Assembly (NCBI GenBank): GCA_036393295.1
Contig: DASWHF010000077.1
Coordinates: 1 to 64,000 of the forward strand
DNA: 64,000 bases
Source: DASWHF01 sp036393295
GTDB taxonomy: Bacteria > Pseudomonadota > Gammaproteobacteria > Acidiferrobacterales > UBA6901
Reading direction: 5' to 3'
The notes beneath the pieces are model-generated. The model worked only from the letters and a program-made list of their open reading frames with translations. It did no database searches and had not been told where the DNA came from. The position numbers were made by a program, and so were the translations under genes. This document shows, piece by piece, positions 1-7,222 of the stretch (the stretch's first letter is position 1; every line of letters begins with the position of its first letter).

Positions 1-1014
1 CAGGCCGACGTCGACCTGCTCGGCAAGGCCGTGCAGCTCTACGGCCAGCTGCACGTCTCGGCGGATTACTACGACCGCGGCAGTGCGACCGGCGCGGTGC
101 CGGATCCGGTCGGCGTCGAGATCACCAGCAACTCCTCGCGCATCGGCTTCAAGGGCAAGCGCGAGCTGGTGCCCGGCCTGGACGGGGTGTTCAAGTTCGA
201 GTCGGACGTCGACGTGAGCGGCGAGCGCGGCACGCTCAGCGAACGCAATCGTTACCTCGGCCTGTCCGGCGCCTGGGGCACGCTGATCGCCGGCGTCCAC
301 GACACGCCGCTCAAAATCACGGGCAGCGACTACACGCTGTTCGGCGACACGGTCGGCGACCGGCGCAGCATCCTCGGCCAGACCGCCGCCGGCGCCAACC
401 TGTTCAACGTGCGCGCCAAGAGCATGGCGCAGTACCAGATCGGAGTGGCCGGCCTCCAGGCCAAGGTGATGTACTCGAACGACTTCGAGGGCATCTCCAA
501 TCCCGACAACAACCAGACCCTGGTCGGCGCCGGCATCGGTTATGCCAACAAGATGTTTTCCGTCGGCGCGGCCTACGAGGCCCAGGAGAGCATGGGCGGC
601 GTCGCCAACAGCGATGCCAGCGGCATGCGCGTCGGCGCCAAGGTCAAGTTCGGCCCGGCGCAGGTCGGCGCGATCTACGAGAAGCTCAAGGACGACGGTT
701 TCGGCGCGGCCGTCGAGCGCGACGCCTACGGCGTGAACGCCCGCGTCAAGCTCGCCGACTTCACCCTCGCCGCCCAGTACCTGGTCGCCGACAACTCCGA
801 GGCCGCGACCAACGACGGCGCCGACCAGTATTCCTTCGGCATGTACTACGACCTCGCCAAGGACGCCCAGGTCTACGTGATGTACGCCGCGCTCGACAAC
901 GACGACGGCGCCAGCTACCGCCTGGCGCGCTCCGGCCACGGCCAGTCCTTCAACCCGACCGCGGCCGGCGAGAAGGTGACGGCGGCCTCGGTCGGCATGA
1001 TCTACAAGTTCTAA
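1..1014 (+). CDS. Gram-negative porin, 5' end outside the window
   Basis: The reading frame is open from the first base, so the true start and signal peptide lie upstream; 337 residues are visible. The sequence has the alternating aromatic/polar pattern of a general porin: early strands resembling YGQLHVSADYYDRG, a conserved SRIGFKGKREL strand and a FKFESDVD strand, and it ends in a C-terminal aromatic residue (MIYKF) as expected for BamA-dependent insertion. This matches the OmpC-like/Porin_4 family of trimeric diffusion porins of the outer membrane. Substrate specificity cannot be read from sequence. It is followed by a hairpin terminator and has no operon partner in view. Confidence 0.85.
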   Translation, partial: QADVDLLGKAVQLYGQLHVSADYYDRGSATGAVPDPVGVEITSNSSRIGFKGKRELVPGLDGVFKFESDVDVSGERGTLSERNRYLGLSGAWGTLIAGVHDTPLKITGSDYTLFGDTVGDRRSILGQTAAGANLFNVRAKSMAQYQIGVAGLQAKVMYSNDFEGISNPDNNQTLVGAGIGYANKMFSVGAAYEAQESMGGVANSDASGMRVGAKVKFGPAQVGAIYEKLKDDGFGAAVERDAYGVNARVKLADFTLAAQYLVADNSEAATNDGADQYSFGMYYDLAKDAQVYVMYAALDNDDGASYRLARSGHGQSFNPTAAGEKVTAASVGMIYKF

Positions 1015-1132
1015 GCCCGCACGGCGCCGGATCGTTCGACCGGCGCGGGCAGACCCGCAGCGCAAGGAAGCAGGCCCGGCCAGGGACGGCGACGGCTGCA
1101 TGGGCCGGCGTCATCACGGTTGCTCCCTCCTC

Positions 1133-1158
1133 GGCCGCGCTTAGGCGCGGTTTTTTTT
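1133..1158 (+). terminator. Rho-independent terminator of the porin gene
   Basis: A short GC stem (CCGCGC / GCGCGG with a TTAG loop) is followed directly by eight T residues at 1151-1158. Confidence 0.8.
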
Positions 1159-1179
1159 CGTCGCGGAACCTTCACCACC

Positions 1180-1197
1180 CCGTCACCACCCCGTCAC
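1180..1197 (+). promoter_or_regulatory. Pho-box-like direct repeat upstream of psiE
   Basis: Two copies of CCGTCAC separated by four bases (7-4-7 spacing) lie 66 bases before the psiE start. This is the spacing of the PhoB-binding Pho box (consensus CTGTCAT-N4-CTGTCAT); the T-to-C changes make it a weaker match than the pst site. It fits PsiE being a phosphate-starvation gene. Confidence 0.55.
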
Positions 1198-1262
1198 CGG
1201 CCTGCAAATCGCCGGTCAAGAACGATCGCTAGCCTGTGCGACGCAACCTGGAGACCTTCACC

Positions 1263-1745
1263 GTGCAAAGACAAGCAGACCGTATCGCCATGGGCCCGGA
1301 CTCGCGCAAGGGCGCCGAGTCGCCGCCCGCCATGTTCGTCGTCGACTCGGTCTATGCCTTGCTCATCCGGCTGTTGCCGGCGGCGCTGATCGTGGTGCTG
1401 TGCCTGTGGATGCTGGCCGGCATCGGCCACATGCTGCTGGGCTTCGGCCGGCTGGCCGGCGACGGTTGGACGCGGCTCGCCGAGCATGTGATCGTCGACG
1501 CGCTCATCGTCCTCGCGCTGCTGGAGGTGGTGCGCACGCTCCAGGCTTATATGAAGCTCGGCCGGGTGCGCGTCACTTTCATCCTCGACACCGCCCTGGT
1601 GGTGCTGATCGGCGAGCTCATGGGCCTGTGGTTCAAGGACTACCAGCCGCAGAAGGTGCTGCTCGGCATCGGTGTGATCGTGGTGCTGGTGGTGCTGCGC
1701 ATCGTCACCGCCCGATTCTCACCAGCCTTCGGCGATACGGCTTGA
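1263..1745 (+). CDS. psiE: Phosphate-starvation-inducible PsiE family membrane protein
   Basis: This 160-residue inner-membrane protein has a short charged N-terminus and four hydrophobic segments. The signature KLGRVRVTFILD followed by IGELMGLWF is typical of the PsiE family, whose expression is phosphate- and cAMP-controlled in E. coli and whose biochemical role is unknown. The start is placed at the GTG at 1263 because GGAG lies nine bases upstream (1250-1253); an in-frame GTG at 1236 lacks a ribosome site. A Pho-box-like direct repeat precedes it, consistent with phosphate control. The gene stands alone, and an AT-rich stretch separates it from arsR. Confidence 0.85.
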   Translation: MQRQADRIAMGPDSRKGAESPPAMFVVDSVYALLIRLLPAALIVVLCLWMLAGIGHMLLGFGRLAGDGWTRLAEHVIVDALIVLALLEVVRTLQAYMKLGRVRVTFILDTALVVLIGELMGLWFKDYQPQKVLLGIGVIVVLVVLRIVTARFSPAFGDTA

Positions 1746-1823
1746 TCTGGATAATCTTTATTTATCAATAAAATATACTCACTTATGGCCGCGGAATCGG
1801 TTGCGGCAAAATATTCGCTGGCA

Positions 1824-1850
1824 CATATATATGGATTGATGTATATAAAA
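1824..1850. promoter_or_regulatory. Possible ArsR operator/promoter
   Basis: A very AT-rich segment (ATATA ... TATAT around a GGATTGATG centre) forms an imperfect inverted repeat directly before arsR, where ArsR-family repressors usually bind their own promoter. The symmetry is only partial, so this is a position-based inference. Confidence 0.35.
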
Positions 1851-1853
1851 TAC

Positions 1854-2210
1854 ATGCACATCGATCCCCCGACCTTGTTCCGCCTGCTCGCCGACGAGAC
1901 CCGGCTGCGCTGCCTGACGCTGCTGGCCGCCGAGGGCGAGCTGTGCGTCTGCGAGCTGACCCACGCGCTGGGGCTGTCGCAGCCCAAGGTTTCGCGGCAC
2001 CTGGCCGTGTTACGCGAGAACGGCGTGGTCAGCGACCGGCGCGCCGGGCTGTGGGTGTACTACCGCCTCAACCCCGAGCTGCCGGACTGGGCCCGGGGCG
2101 TGCTGCGCGCGGCGGTCGAGGGCAACGGCCACGCCGGCACCCTGCCGGCCGATCGCGCGGCGCTGGACGCCATGCCCGGCCGCCCGGCCGCGCCGCGCTG
2201 CTGCACGTAA
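1854..2210 (+). CDS. arsR: ArsR family arsenite-responsive repressor
   Basis: This 118-residue winged-helix regulator is expected to repress the ars operon until As(III) binds. The N-terminus (PPTLFRLLADETRLRCLTLL) is canonical, and the ELCVCEL motif at about residues 30-36 is the As(III)-binding Cys-x-Cys of the ArsR type found in E. coli. The recognition helix region reads LSQPKVSRHLAVLR. The C-terminus carries another Cys pair (RCCT). The start at 1854 gives the family's usual N-terminus; in-frame ATGs at 1785 and 1839 would add an unlikely extension. None has a clear Shine-Dalgarno sequence, so the mRNA may be leaderless. It is the first gene of the operon running to 6906. Confidence 0.9.
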   Translation: MHIDPPTLFRLLADETRLRCLTLLAAEGELCVCELTHALGLSQPKVSRHLAVLRENGVVSDRRAGLWVYYRLNPELPDWARGVLRAAVEGNGHAGTLPADRAALDAMPGRPAAPRCCT

Positions 2211-2219
2211 GGAACGACC

Positions 2220-3179
2220 ATGTTCGACGCCCTCGCCGATCTCCTGGTCTACCGGGTGCTGGGGCTGGCCGACACGCCGTTCGGCGCGGCGGCGCATTTC
2301 TTCGTCATGGACGTGACCAAGATCCTGGTGCTGCTCACGCTGGTGATCTACGCCATGGGCCTGCTGCGCGCGCTGCTCTCGCCGGAGCGGGTGCGCGAGT
2401 TCATCCGCCGCCGCTCGAACGTGGGCGCGCGCTTCATGGCGGTGGGGCTGGGCGCGGTGACGCCGTTCTGCTCGTGCTCGTCGATTCCGCTGTTCATCGG
2501 CTTCGTCGAGGCCGGCATCCCGCTCGGCGTGACGCTGTCGTTCCTGATCGCCAGCCCGATGATCAACGAGGTGGCGATCGTGGTACTGGCCTCGGTGATC
2601 GGCTGGCAGACCACGGCGATCTACGTCGCCACCGGCCTGACCGTCGCCTTCGTCGGCGGCTTCGTGCTGGAGCGCTTCCGGCCGGAGCGCTGGGTGGAGG
2701 AATACGTGTGGAAGATCCACGTCGGCGAGACGCAACGCGTGGCACCCGACCGTTCGCTGGCCGGCCGCCACGCCTACGCCGTCGGCCAGGTGAAGGAGAT
2801 CGTCGGGCGCATCTGGAAGTTCGTGCTGATCGGCGTCGGCATCGGCGCCTTCATCCACGGCTACGTGCCCCAGGATTTCGTCGCGCGCATCGCCGGTGAC
2901 GGCGGGATTCTGTCGATGCTCGGCGCGGTGGCGGTCGGCGTGCCGCTCTACTCCGACGCCGTCGGCATCATCCCGATCGCCGAGGTGCTGCTCGGCAAGG
3001 GCGTGCCGCTCGGCACCGTGCTGGCCTTCATGATGGCGGTCACGGCGCTGTCGCTGCCGGAGATGGTGATCCTGCGCAAGGTCGTGCGCTGGCCGCTGCT
3101 CGGGGTGTACGCGGGTTACCTGGCCACGGCCTTCGTGGCCGTTGGCCTGCTGTTCAATGCATTGCGAGGTGTCCTATGA
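2220..3179 (+). CDS. Permease of the ArsP/DUF318 family
   Basis: This 319-residue inner-membrane protein has about eight transmembrane segments. The hallmark CSCSS motif (TPFCSCSSIPLFIGF, near residues 82-96) and a second conserved region (VGVPLYSDAVGIIPI) identify the ArsP_1/permease family, members of which export trivalent organoarsenicals or other soft metals. It starts 10 bases after arsR and its stop overlaps the next gene (ATGA), so it is co-transcribed with the arsenic genes. The true substrate (methylarsenite, another thiol-reactive metal, or arsenite through the partner thiol protein) cannot be settled from sequence. Confidence 0.85.
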   Translation: MFDALADLLVYRVLGLADTPFGAAAHFFVMDVTKILVLLTLVIYAMGLLRALLSPERVREFIRRRSNVGARFMAVGLGAVTPFCSCSSIPLFIGFVEAGIPLGVTLSFLIASPMINEVAIVVLASVIGWQTTAIYVATGLTVAFVGGFVLERFRPERWVEEYVWKIHVGETQRVAPDRSLAGRHAYAVGQVKEIVGRIWKFVLIGVGIGAFIHGYVPQDFVARIAGDGGILSMLGAVAVGVPLYSDAVGIIPIAEVLLGKGVPLGTVLAFMMAVTALSLPEMVILRKVVRWPLLGVYAGYLATAFVAVGLLFNALRGVL

Positions 3180-3406
3180 AGAACGTCAAAGTGCTCGGTA
3201 CCGGCTGCGCCAACTGCAAGGCCACCGTCAAGCTCATCCAGGACGCGGCCCAGGCCAAGGGTGTGGCGGTCGAGCTCGAAAAGGTCGAGAACATCGCCGA
3301 CATCATGGCCTACGGCGTCATGGCCACGCCCGGCGTGGTGATCGACGGCCAGGTGGTGCATGCCGGCGGCGTACCGGACCGCAAAAAGGTCGAGAGCTGG
3401 CTGTGA
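3176..3406 (+). CDS. Small redox-active disulfide protein (thioredoxin-like, MTH895/TM0996 type)
   Basis: This 76-residue protein has a glutaredoxin/thioredoxin-like mini fold. Its active site GCANCK (C-x2-C near residues 11-14) and the conserved cis-proline region MATPGVVIDG match the MTH895/TM0996 family. The start overlaps the permease stop by four bases and GAGGTG lies just upstream. Such proteins commonly accompany DUF318 permeases, where they may deliver thiol-bound metal or keep the permease cysteines reduced; that role is inferred. The gene is followed by 89 bases without a gene before the next operon member. Confidence 0.85.
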   Translation: MKNVKVLGTGCANCKATVKLIQDAAQAKGVAVELEKVENIADIMAYGVMATPGVVIDGQVVHAGGVPDRKKVESWL

Positions 3407-3495
3407 GCGGGCAACGCCTTCGGCACCGTCTACAACACCCTGACCGCCGGCACGACGCTCACCGGCAACATTGAGCGCGCCACGGAGACACCGCG

Positions 3496-4848
3496 ATGAA
3501 GCCATCCCCCCAGGCCACCGCTCCCGGCGCGGATATCGCTGCGGCCCTCAACCGCGCCTGCCTGTGCCGCACGCTCGATGCCTCGCGCCTGGCGGCGGCG
3601 CTCGGGCTGACGGCGGACGCCGCCGCGCTGCACGCGGCGCTGTGGCGCGAACGGCCGCACGCCTTCGCCGCCACGCCGGTGTTCGTCTCCGCGCACCAGG
3701 CGCGCGCCATGGCGACGGTCGTCGCCGCGATCGAAACGACCGTGGCGCAGCCGGGCTACCGGGCCGCGGCCGTGGCGCGCGCGCCGGCGATCGCCGGCCA
3801 CGATCACGGCCCGCGCGGCGCCTTCCTCGGCTACGATTTCCACCTCGGTGCCGACGGGCCGCAACTGATCGAGGTCAACACCAACCCGGGCGGGGCGCTG
3901 CTGGTCACGGCGCTGGCGCGCGCCCAGCAGGCATGCTGCTCCGCGGCCGAGCCGTTCCTGAGTCCGACCGGTTCCGCCGACCGGCAGGAGCAGGCGCTGG
4001 TCGAAATGTTCCGCGAGGAATGGCGCCGCCAGCGCGGCACGCGCGAGCTGCGGCGCATCGCGATCGTCGACGACGCGCCGGCGGAGCAGTACCTGTATCC
4101 GGAGTTCCTGCTGTTCCAGCGCCCGTTCGCGGCCCATGGCCTGACGGCGGCGATCGCCGACCCGGGCGAGCTCGAATGGCGCGGCGATGCGCTGTGGCAC
4201 GCCGGGCACACGGTGGACCTGGTGTACAACCGGCTGACCGATTTCTATCTGGAGGCGCCGGCGCACGCGGCGCTGCGCGCCGCCTACGCGGCCGGCGCGG
4301 TGGTGATGACGCCGCATCCGCGCGCCCACGCCCTGTACGCCGACAAGCGCAACCTGGTGTGGCTTTCGGACCCTGAGTTCCTGCGCGGGCTGGCGCTGCC
4401 GGCGGCGACCGTCGAAACCCTGCTGCGCGGCGTGCCGTGCAGCGTGCCGGTCGAGGCCGCAAGCGCCGACGCGCTATGGGCCGGGCGCCGGCGTTATTTC
4501 TTCAAGCCGGCGGCCGGCCACGGCGGCAAGGCCGCCTACCGCGGCGACAAGCTCACCCGGCGCGTCTGGACGGAGATCCTCGGCGCCGACTACATCGCCC
4601 AGGAGACCGTGGCGCCGAGCGAGCGCGCGCTGAGCGTCGACGGCGACGCCCAGCGGCTCAAGCTCGACGTGCGCACCTACGTGCGCGACGGCGCGATCCT
4701 GATGCTGGCAGCGCGCCTATATAAAGGTCAGACCACCAACTTCCGCACCCCCGGCGGCGGCTTCGCGCCGGTCGTGGTGGTGCCCGACAATACCACGACG
4801 CTCACCGCCTGGCTGGGTGCGGCGGACCACGACCCGGAGGCGGCATGA
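3496..4848 (+). CDS. Unrecognised ATP-grasp-like protein with apparently permuted motif order
   Basis: This 450-residue cytoplasmic protein is embedded in the ars operon. I do not recognise a named family. Motifs suggest an ATP-grasp ligase: a metal-binding-like strand QLIEVNTNPGG (residues ~125-135), a VYNRLTDFYLE strand (~243), a phosphate-binding-like loop KPAAGHGGKAAYRG (~338-351) and QETVAPSER (~375). In classical ATP-grasp enzymes the glycine-rich loop comes before the E-x-N motif; here the order is reversed, as in circularly permuted ATP-grasp families. Two cysteine-rich spots (CLCRT and ACCS) could bind As(III). The start has GGAG at 3484-3487. The stop overlaps the cytochrome start (ATGA). 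Confidence 0.6.
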   Translation: MKPSPQATAPGADIAAALNRACLCRTLDASRLAAALGLTADAAALHAALWRERPHAFAATPVFVSAHQARAMATVVAAIETTVAQPGYRAAAVARAPAIAGHDHGPRGAFLGYDFHLGADGPQLIEVNTNPGGALLVTALARAQQACCSAAEPFLSPTGSADRQEQALVEMFREEWRRQRGTRELRRIAIVDDAPAEQYLYPEFLLFQRPFAAHGLTAAIADPGELEWRGDALWHAGHTVDLVYNRLTDFYLEAPAHAALRAAYAAGAVVMTPHPRAHALYADKRNLVWLSDPEFLRGLALPAATVETLLRGVPCSVPVEAASADALWAGRRRYFFKPAAGHGGKAAYRGDKLTRRVWTEILGADYIAQETVAPSERALSVDGDAQRLKLDVRTYVRDGAILMLAARLYKGQTTNFRTPGGGFAPVVVVPDNTTTLTAWLGAADHDPEAA

Positions 4849-5297
4849 GGATAAAAAGTGTACAGGTAATGCTGAGCGGCGCACTGCTGGGCGCGCTGTT
4901 CGCCACGGCGACGTCCGCCGCGGGCCCGGACGCGCGCGTCGGGGTGGAACTGCCGGCGCCGATGCGCGCGCACATGCTGGCGAACATGCGCGACCATCTC
5001 GCGGCGCTGCACGAGATCCAGGCCGCGCTGGCGCGCGACGAGACCGGACGCGCGGCCGAGATCGCCGAGCGGCGGCTCGGCATGAGCGCGCTCGATGCGC
5101 ACGGCGCCGGACACATGGCCGCCCACATGCCGAAGCCGATGCAGGACATCGGGACCGCCATGCACCGCGCCGCCAGCCGCTTCGCGCGCGTGGCCGAAGA
5201 GGCGGCGGTGCGCCGCGACCTGCGTCCGGCATTGCAGGCCCTGTCGGAAGTGACGCAGCAGTGCGTCGCCTGCCACACCGGCTACCGGTTGAATTGA
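4845..5297 (+). CDS. Cytochrome c'-like (class II) periplasmic protein
   Basis: This 150-residue exported protein has a signal peptide (MRIKSVQVMLSGALLG...ATSAA), a helical body and a single heme motif CVACHTGYR close to the C-terminus. C-terminal CxxCH in a four-helix protein is the layout of cytochrome c'. Typical cytochromes c' bind NO or carry electrons in the periplasm. Several Met and His residues (MRAHMLANMRDH, HGAGHMAAHMPKPM) could contribute to metal or heme ligation. The gene overlaps the ATP-grasp-like gene by four bases and precedes arsC by 20 bases, so it is an operon member. A link to arsenic chemistry is inference. Confidence 0.8.
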   Translation: MRIKSVQVMLSGALLGALFATATSAAGPDARVGVELPAPMRAHMLANMRDHLAALHEIQAALARDETGRAAEIAERRLGMSALDAHGAGHMAAHMPKPMQDIGTAMHRAASRFARVAEEAAVRRDLRPALQALSEVTQQCVACHTGYRLN

Positions 5298-5317
5298 CGA
5301 CATCCCACGGAGAAGAC

Positions 5318-5776
5318 ATGTACAAGCGCAAGGTAAAGGTCCTGTTCCTCTGCACCGGCAACTCCTGCCGCTCGCAAATGGCCGAGGGCTGGGCCAATCA
5401 CCTGGGCAAGGACTGGGTCGAGGCGGGCTCGGCCGGTATCGAGGCGCACGGCAAGAACCCGCGCGCGATCGCGGTCATGCGCGAGGCCGGCGTGGACATC
5501 TCGCACCAGGAATCCACGCGCGTGACGCCGGAGATGCTGGCGCAGGCCGATCTCGTCGTCACCGTCTGCGGCCATGCCGACGAGCACTGCCCGGTGCTGC
5601 CTCCCGGCGTGCAGAAGAAGCACTGGCCGCTGGAAGACCCGGCCAAGGCCACCGGCACCGAGGACGAGATCATGGCCAAGTTCCGCGCCACGCGCGACGA
5701 GGTCAAGGGCCGGGTCGAGGGGCTGATCGGCGGGCTGAAAATGATGGCGCGCAGCGACAGCAAGAAGGAAACATGA
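5318..5776 (+). CDS. arsC: Arsenate reductase, low-molecular-weight phosphatase type
   Basis: This 152-residue cytoplasmic enzyme reduces As(V) to As(III). The P-loop CTGNSCRSQMAEG (residues ~12-24) carries the nucleophilic Cys, and further cysteines follow in TVCGHADEHC (~80-90), as in thioredoxin-coupled ArsC of the LMW-PTP family. The catalytic Asp lies in WPLEDPAKATG. The ATG at 5318 has GGAG eight bases upstream. The stop overlaps the acr3 start (ATGA), coupling reduction to export. Confidence 0.93.
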   Translation: MYKRKVKVLFLCTGNSCRSQMAEGWANHLGKDWVEAGSAGIEAHGKNPRAIAVMREAGVDISHQESTRVTPEMLAQADLVVTVCGHADEHCPVLPPGVQKKHWPLEDPAKATGTEDEIMAKFRATRDEVKGRVEGLIGGLKMMARSDSKKET

Positions 5777-6906
5777 GCGCACAATGCGAAGCCACCGCGA
5801 AAAAATCCGCGGCTGCCGAGATGGGTTTCTTCGAACGTTATCTCACGGTCTGGGTATTCCTGTGCATCGTCGCCGGCATCGCGCTCGGTCATCTATTCAC
5901 GCCGGCGTTCCAGGCCGTGGGCCGCCTGGAAATCGCGCGCATCAACTTGCCGGTCGCAGTGCTCATCTGGCTCATGATCTTCCCGATGCTGCTCAAGGTG
6001 GACTTCGCGGTGCTGCACCGCGTGACCGCGCACTGGAAGGGCATCGGCGTGACGCTGTTCGTGAACTGGGGCGTGAAGCCGTTCTCCATGGCGCTGCTCG
6101 GCTGGCTGTTCATCGGCTGGCTGTTCCGTCCGTGGCTGCCGGAGGAACAGATCCACTCCTACATCGCCGGGCTGATCCTGCTGGCCGCCGCGCCCTGCAC
6201 CGCCATGGTGTTCGTGTGGAGCCACCTCACGCGCGGCGAGCCGCACTTCACGCTCACCCAGGTGGCGCTCAACGACGTGATCATGATCTTCGCCTTCGCG
6301 CCGATCGTGGGGCTGCTGCTCGGGCTGTCGGCCATCACCGTGCCCTGGGACACGCTGCTGCTGTCGGTGGCGCTCTACATCGTCGCGCCGCTGGCGGCCG
6401 CCTGGCTGGTGCGCCGCGCGATCCTGCGGCACGCGCACGGCCCGGCGCGGCTGGCGCGGTTGATCAAGGTCCTGCACCCGGTGTCGCTCGCCGCCTTGCT
6501 GGCAACGCTCGTGCTGCTGTTCGGCTTCCAGGGCGAGCAGATCCTGCGCCAGCCGCTGGTGATCGTGCTGCTCGCGGTGCCGATCCTGATCCAGGTGTTC
6601 TTCAACTCGGGGCTGGCGTATTTCCTCAACCGCGCGCTGCGCTCGCCGCATTGCGTTGCCGGTCCGTCGGCGCTCATCGGCGCCAGCAACTTCTTCGAGC
6701 TGGCCGTGGCCACGGCGATCGCGCTGTTCGGCTTCGAATCGGGCGCGGCGCTTGCCACCGTTGTGGGCGTGCTGATCGAGGTGCCGGTGATGCTCGCGGT
6801 GGCGAACTTCGTCAACCGCTCGCGCGGCTGGTACGAGGCGAAACCGGGCGTTCCGGGTTACGACGAATGCTGCCCGACCACGGTTACACACCCATTGGGG
6901 GTCTGA
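5773..6906 (+). CDS. acr3: ACR3 family arsenite efflux permease
   Basis: This 377-residue membrane protein has about ten transmembrane segments and exports As(OH)3/arsenite using the proton motive force. The conserved segment AAAPCTAMVFVWSHLTRG contains the ACR3-specific Cys, followed by QVALNDVIMIFAFAP, and a second signature VAGPSALIGASNFFELAVA is present. Length and motifs match bacterial ACR3(1)/(2) proteins. It is the last gene of the ars operon. No clear T-tract terminator follows, only a GC-rich partial dyad. Confidence 0.93.
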   Translation: MSAQCEATAKKSAAAEMGFFERYLTVWVFLCIVAGIALGHLFTPAFQAVGRLEIARINLPVAVLIWLMIFPMLLKVDFAVLHRVTAHWKGIGVTLFVNWGVKPFSMALLGWLFIGWLFRPWLPEEQIHSYIAGLILLAAAPCTAMVFVWSHLTRGEPHFTLTQVALNDVIMIFAFAPIVGLLLGLSAITVPWDTLLLSVALYIVAPLAAAWLVRRAILRHAHGPARLARLIKVLHPVSLAALLATLVLLFGFQGEQILRQPLVIVLLAVPILIQVFFNSGLAYFLNRALRSPHCVAGPSALIGASNFFELAVATAIALFGFESGAALATVVGVLIEVPVMLAVANFVNRSRGWYEAKPGVPGYDECCPTTVTHPLGV

Positions 6907-7222
6907 GACCGGTTGGGAGCGCCCGGATCTGAGAGCATTATTCACCAATATTTAGAAACAATCGCTCTCTGACCCGGGTTTGTAAAATCTGGCTCTGGCT
7001 TGCGGTCTCGCGCCGGCGCTTTTCCGCCTGGCCTCATCTGAAATCATTCTTCGGCATCGCGCCGCCCGTCACACTATTCCCGCAGTTCGTCCCTTTCAGA
7101 TAGTTGAGCCCTGACGCGTCGAATATATTGAGTTCTGCCGGCAGTGCAGTTCGGGCCGAGAGGACCCGCTATCCGGCATGGGAAGCATCTACACGAAAAC
7201 AAATTCAACAGGGAGCTTAAGC
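6907..7222. other. Intergenic region, no gene seen
   Basis: The 316 bases between acr3 and the secreted beta-helix protein hold no convincing gene. GAATATATT near 7123 could be part of a promoter for the downstream gene. No terminator with a T-tract is evident. Confidence 0.6.
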
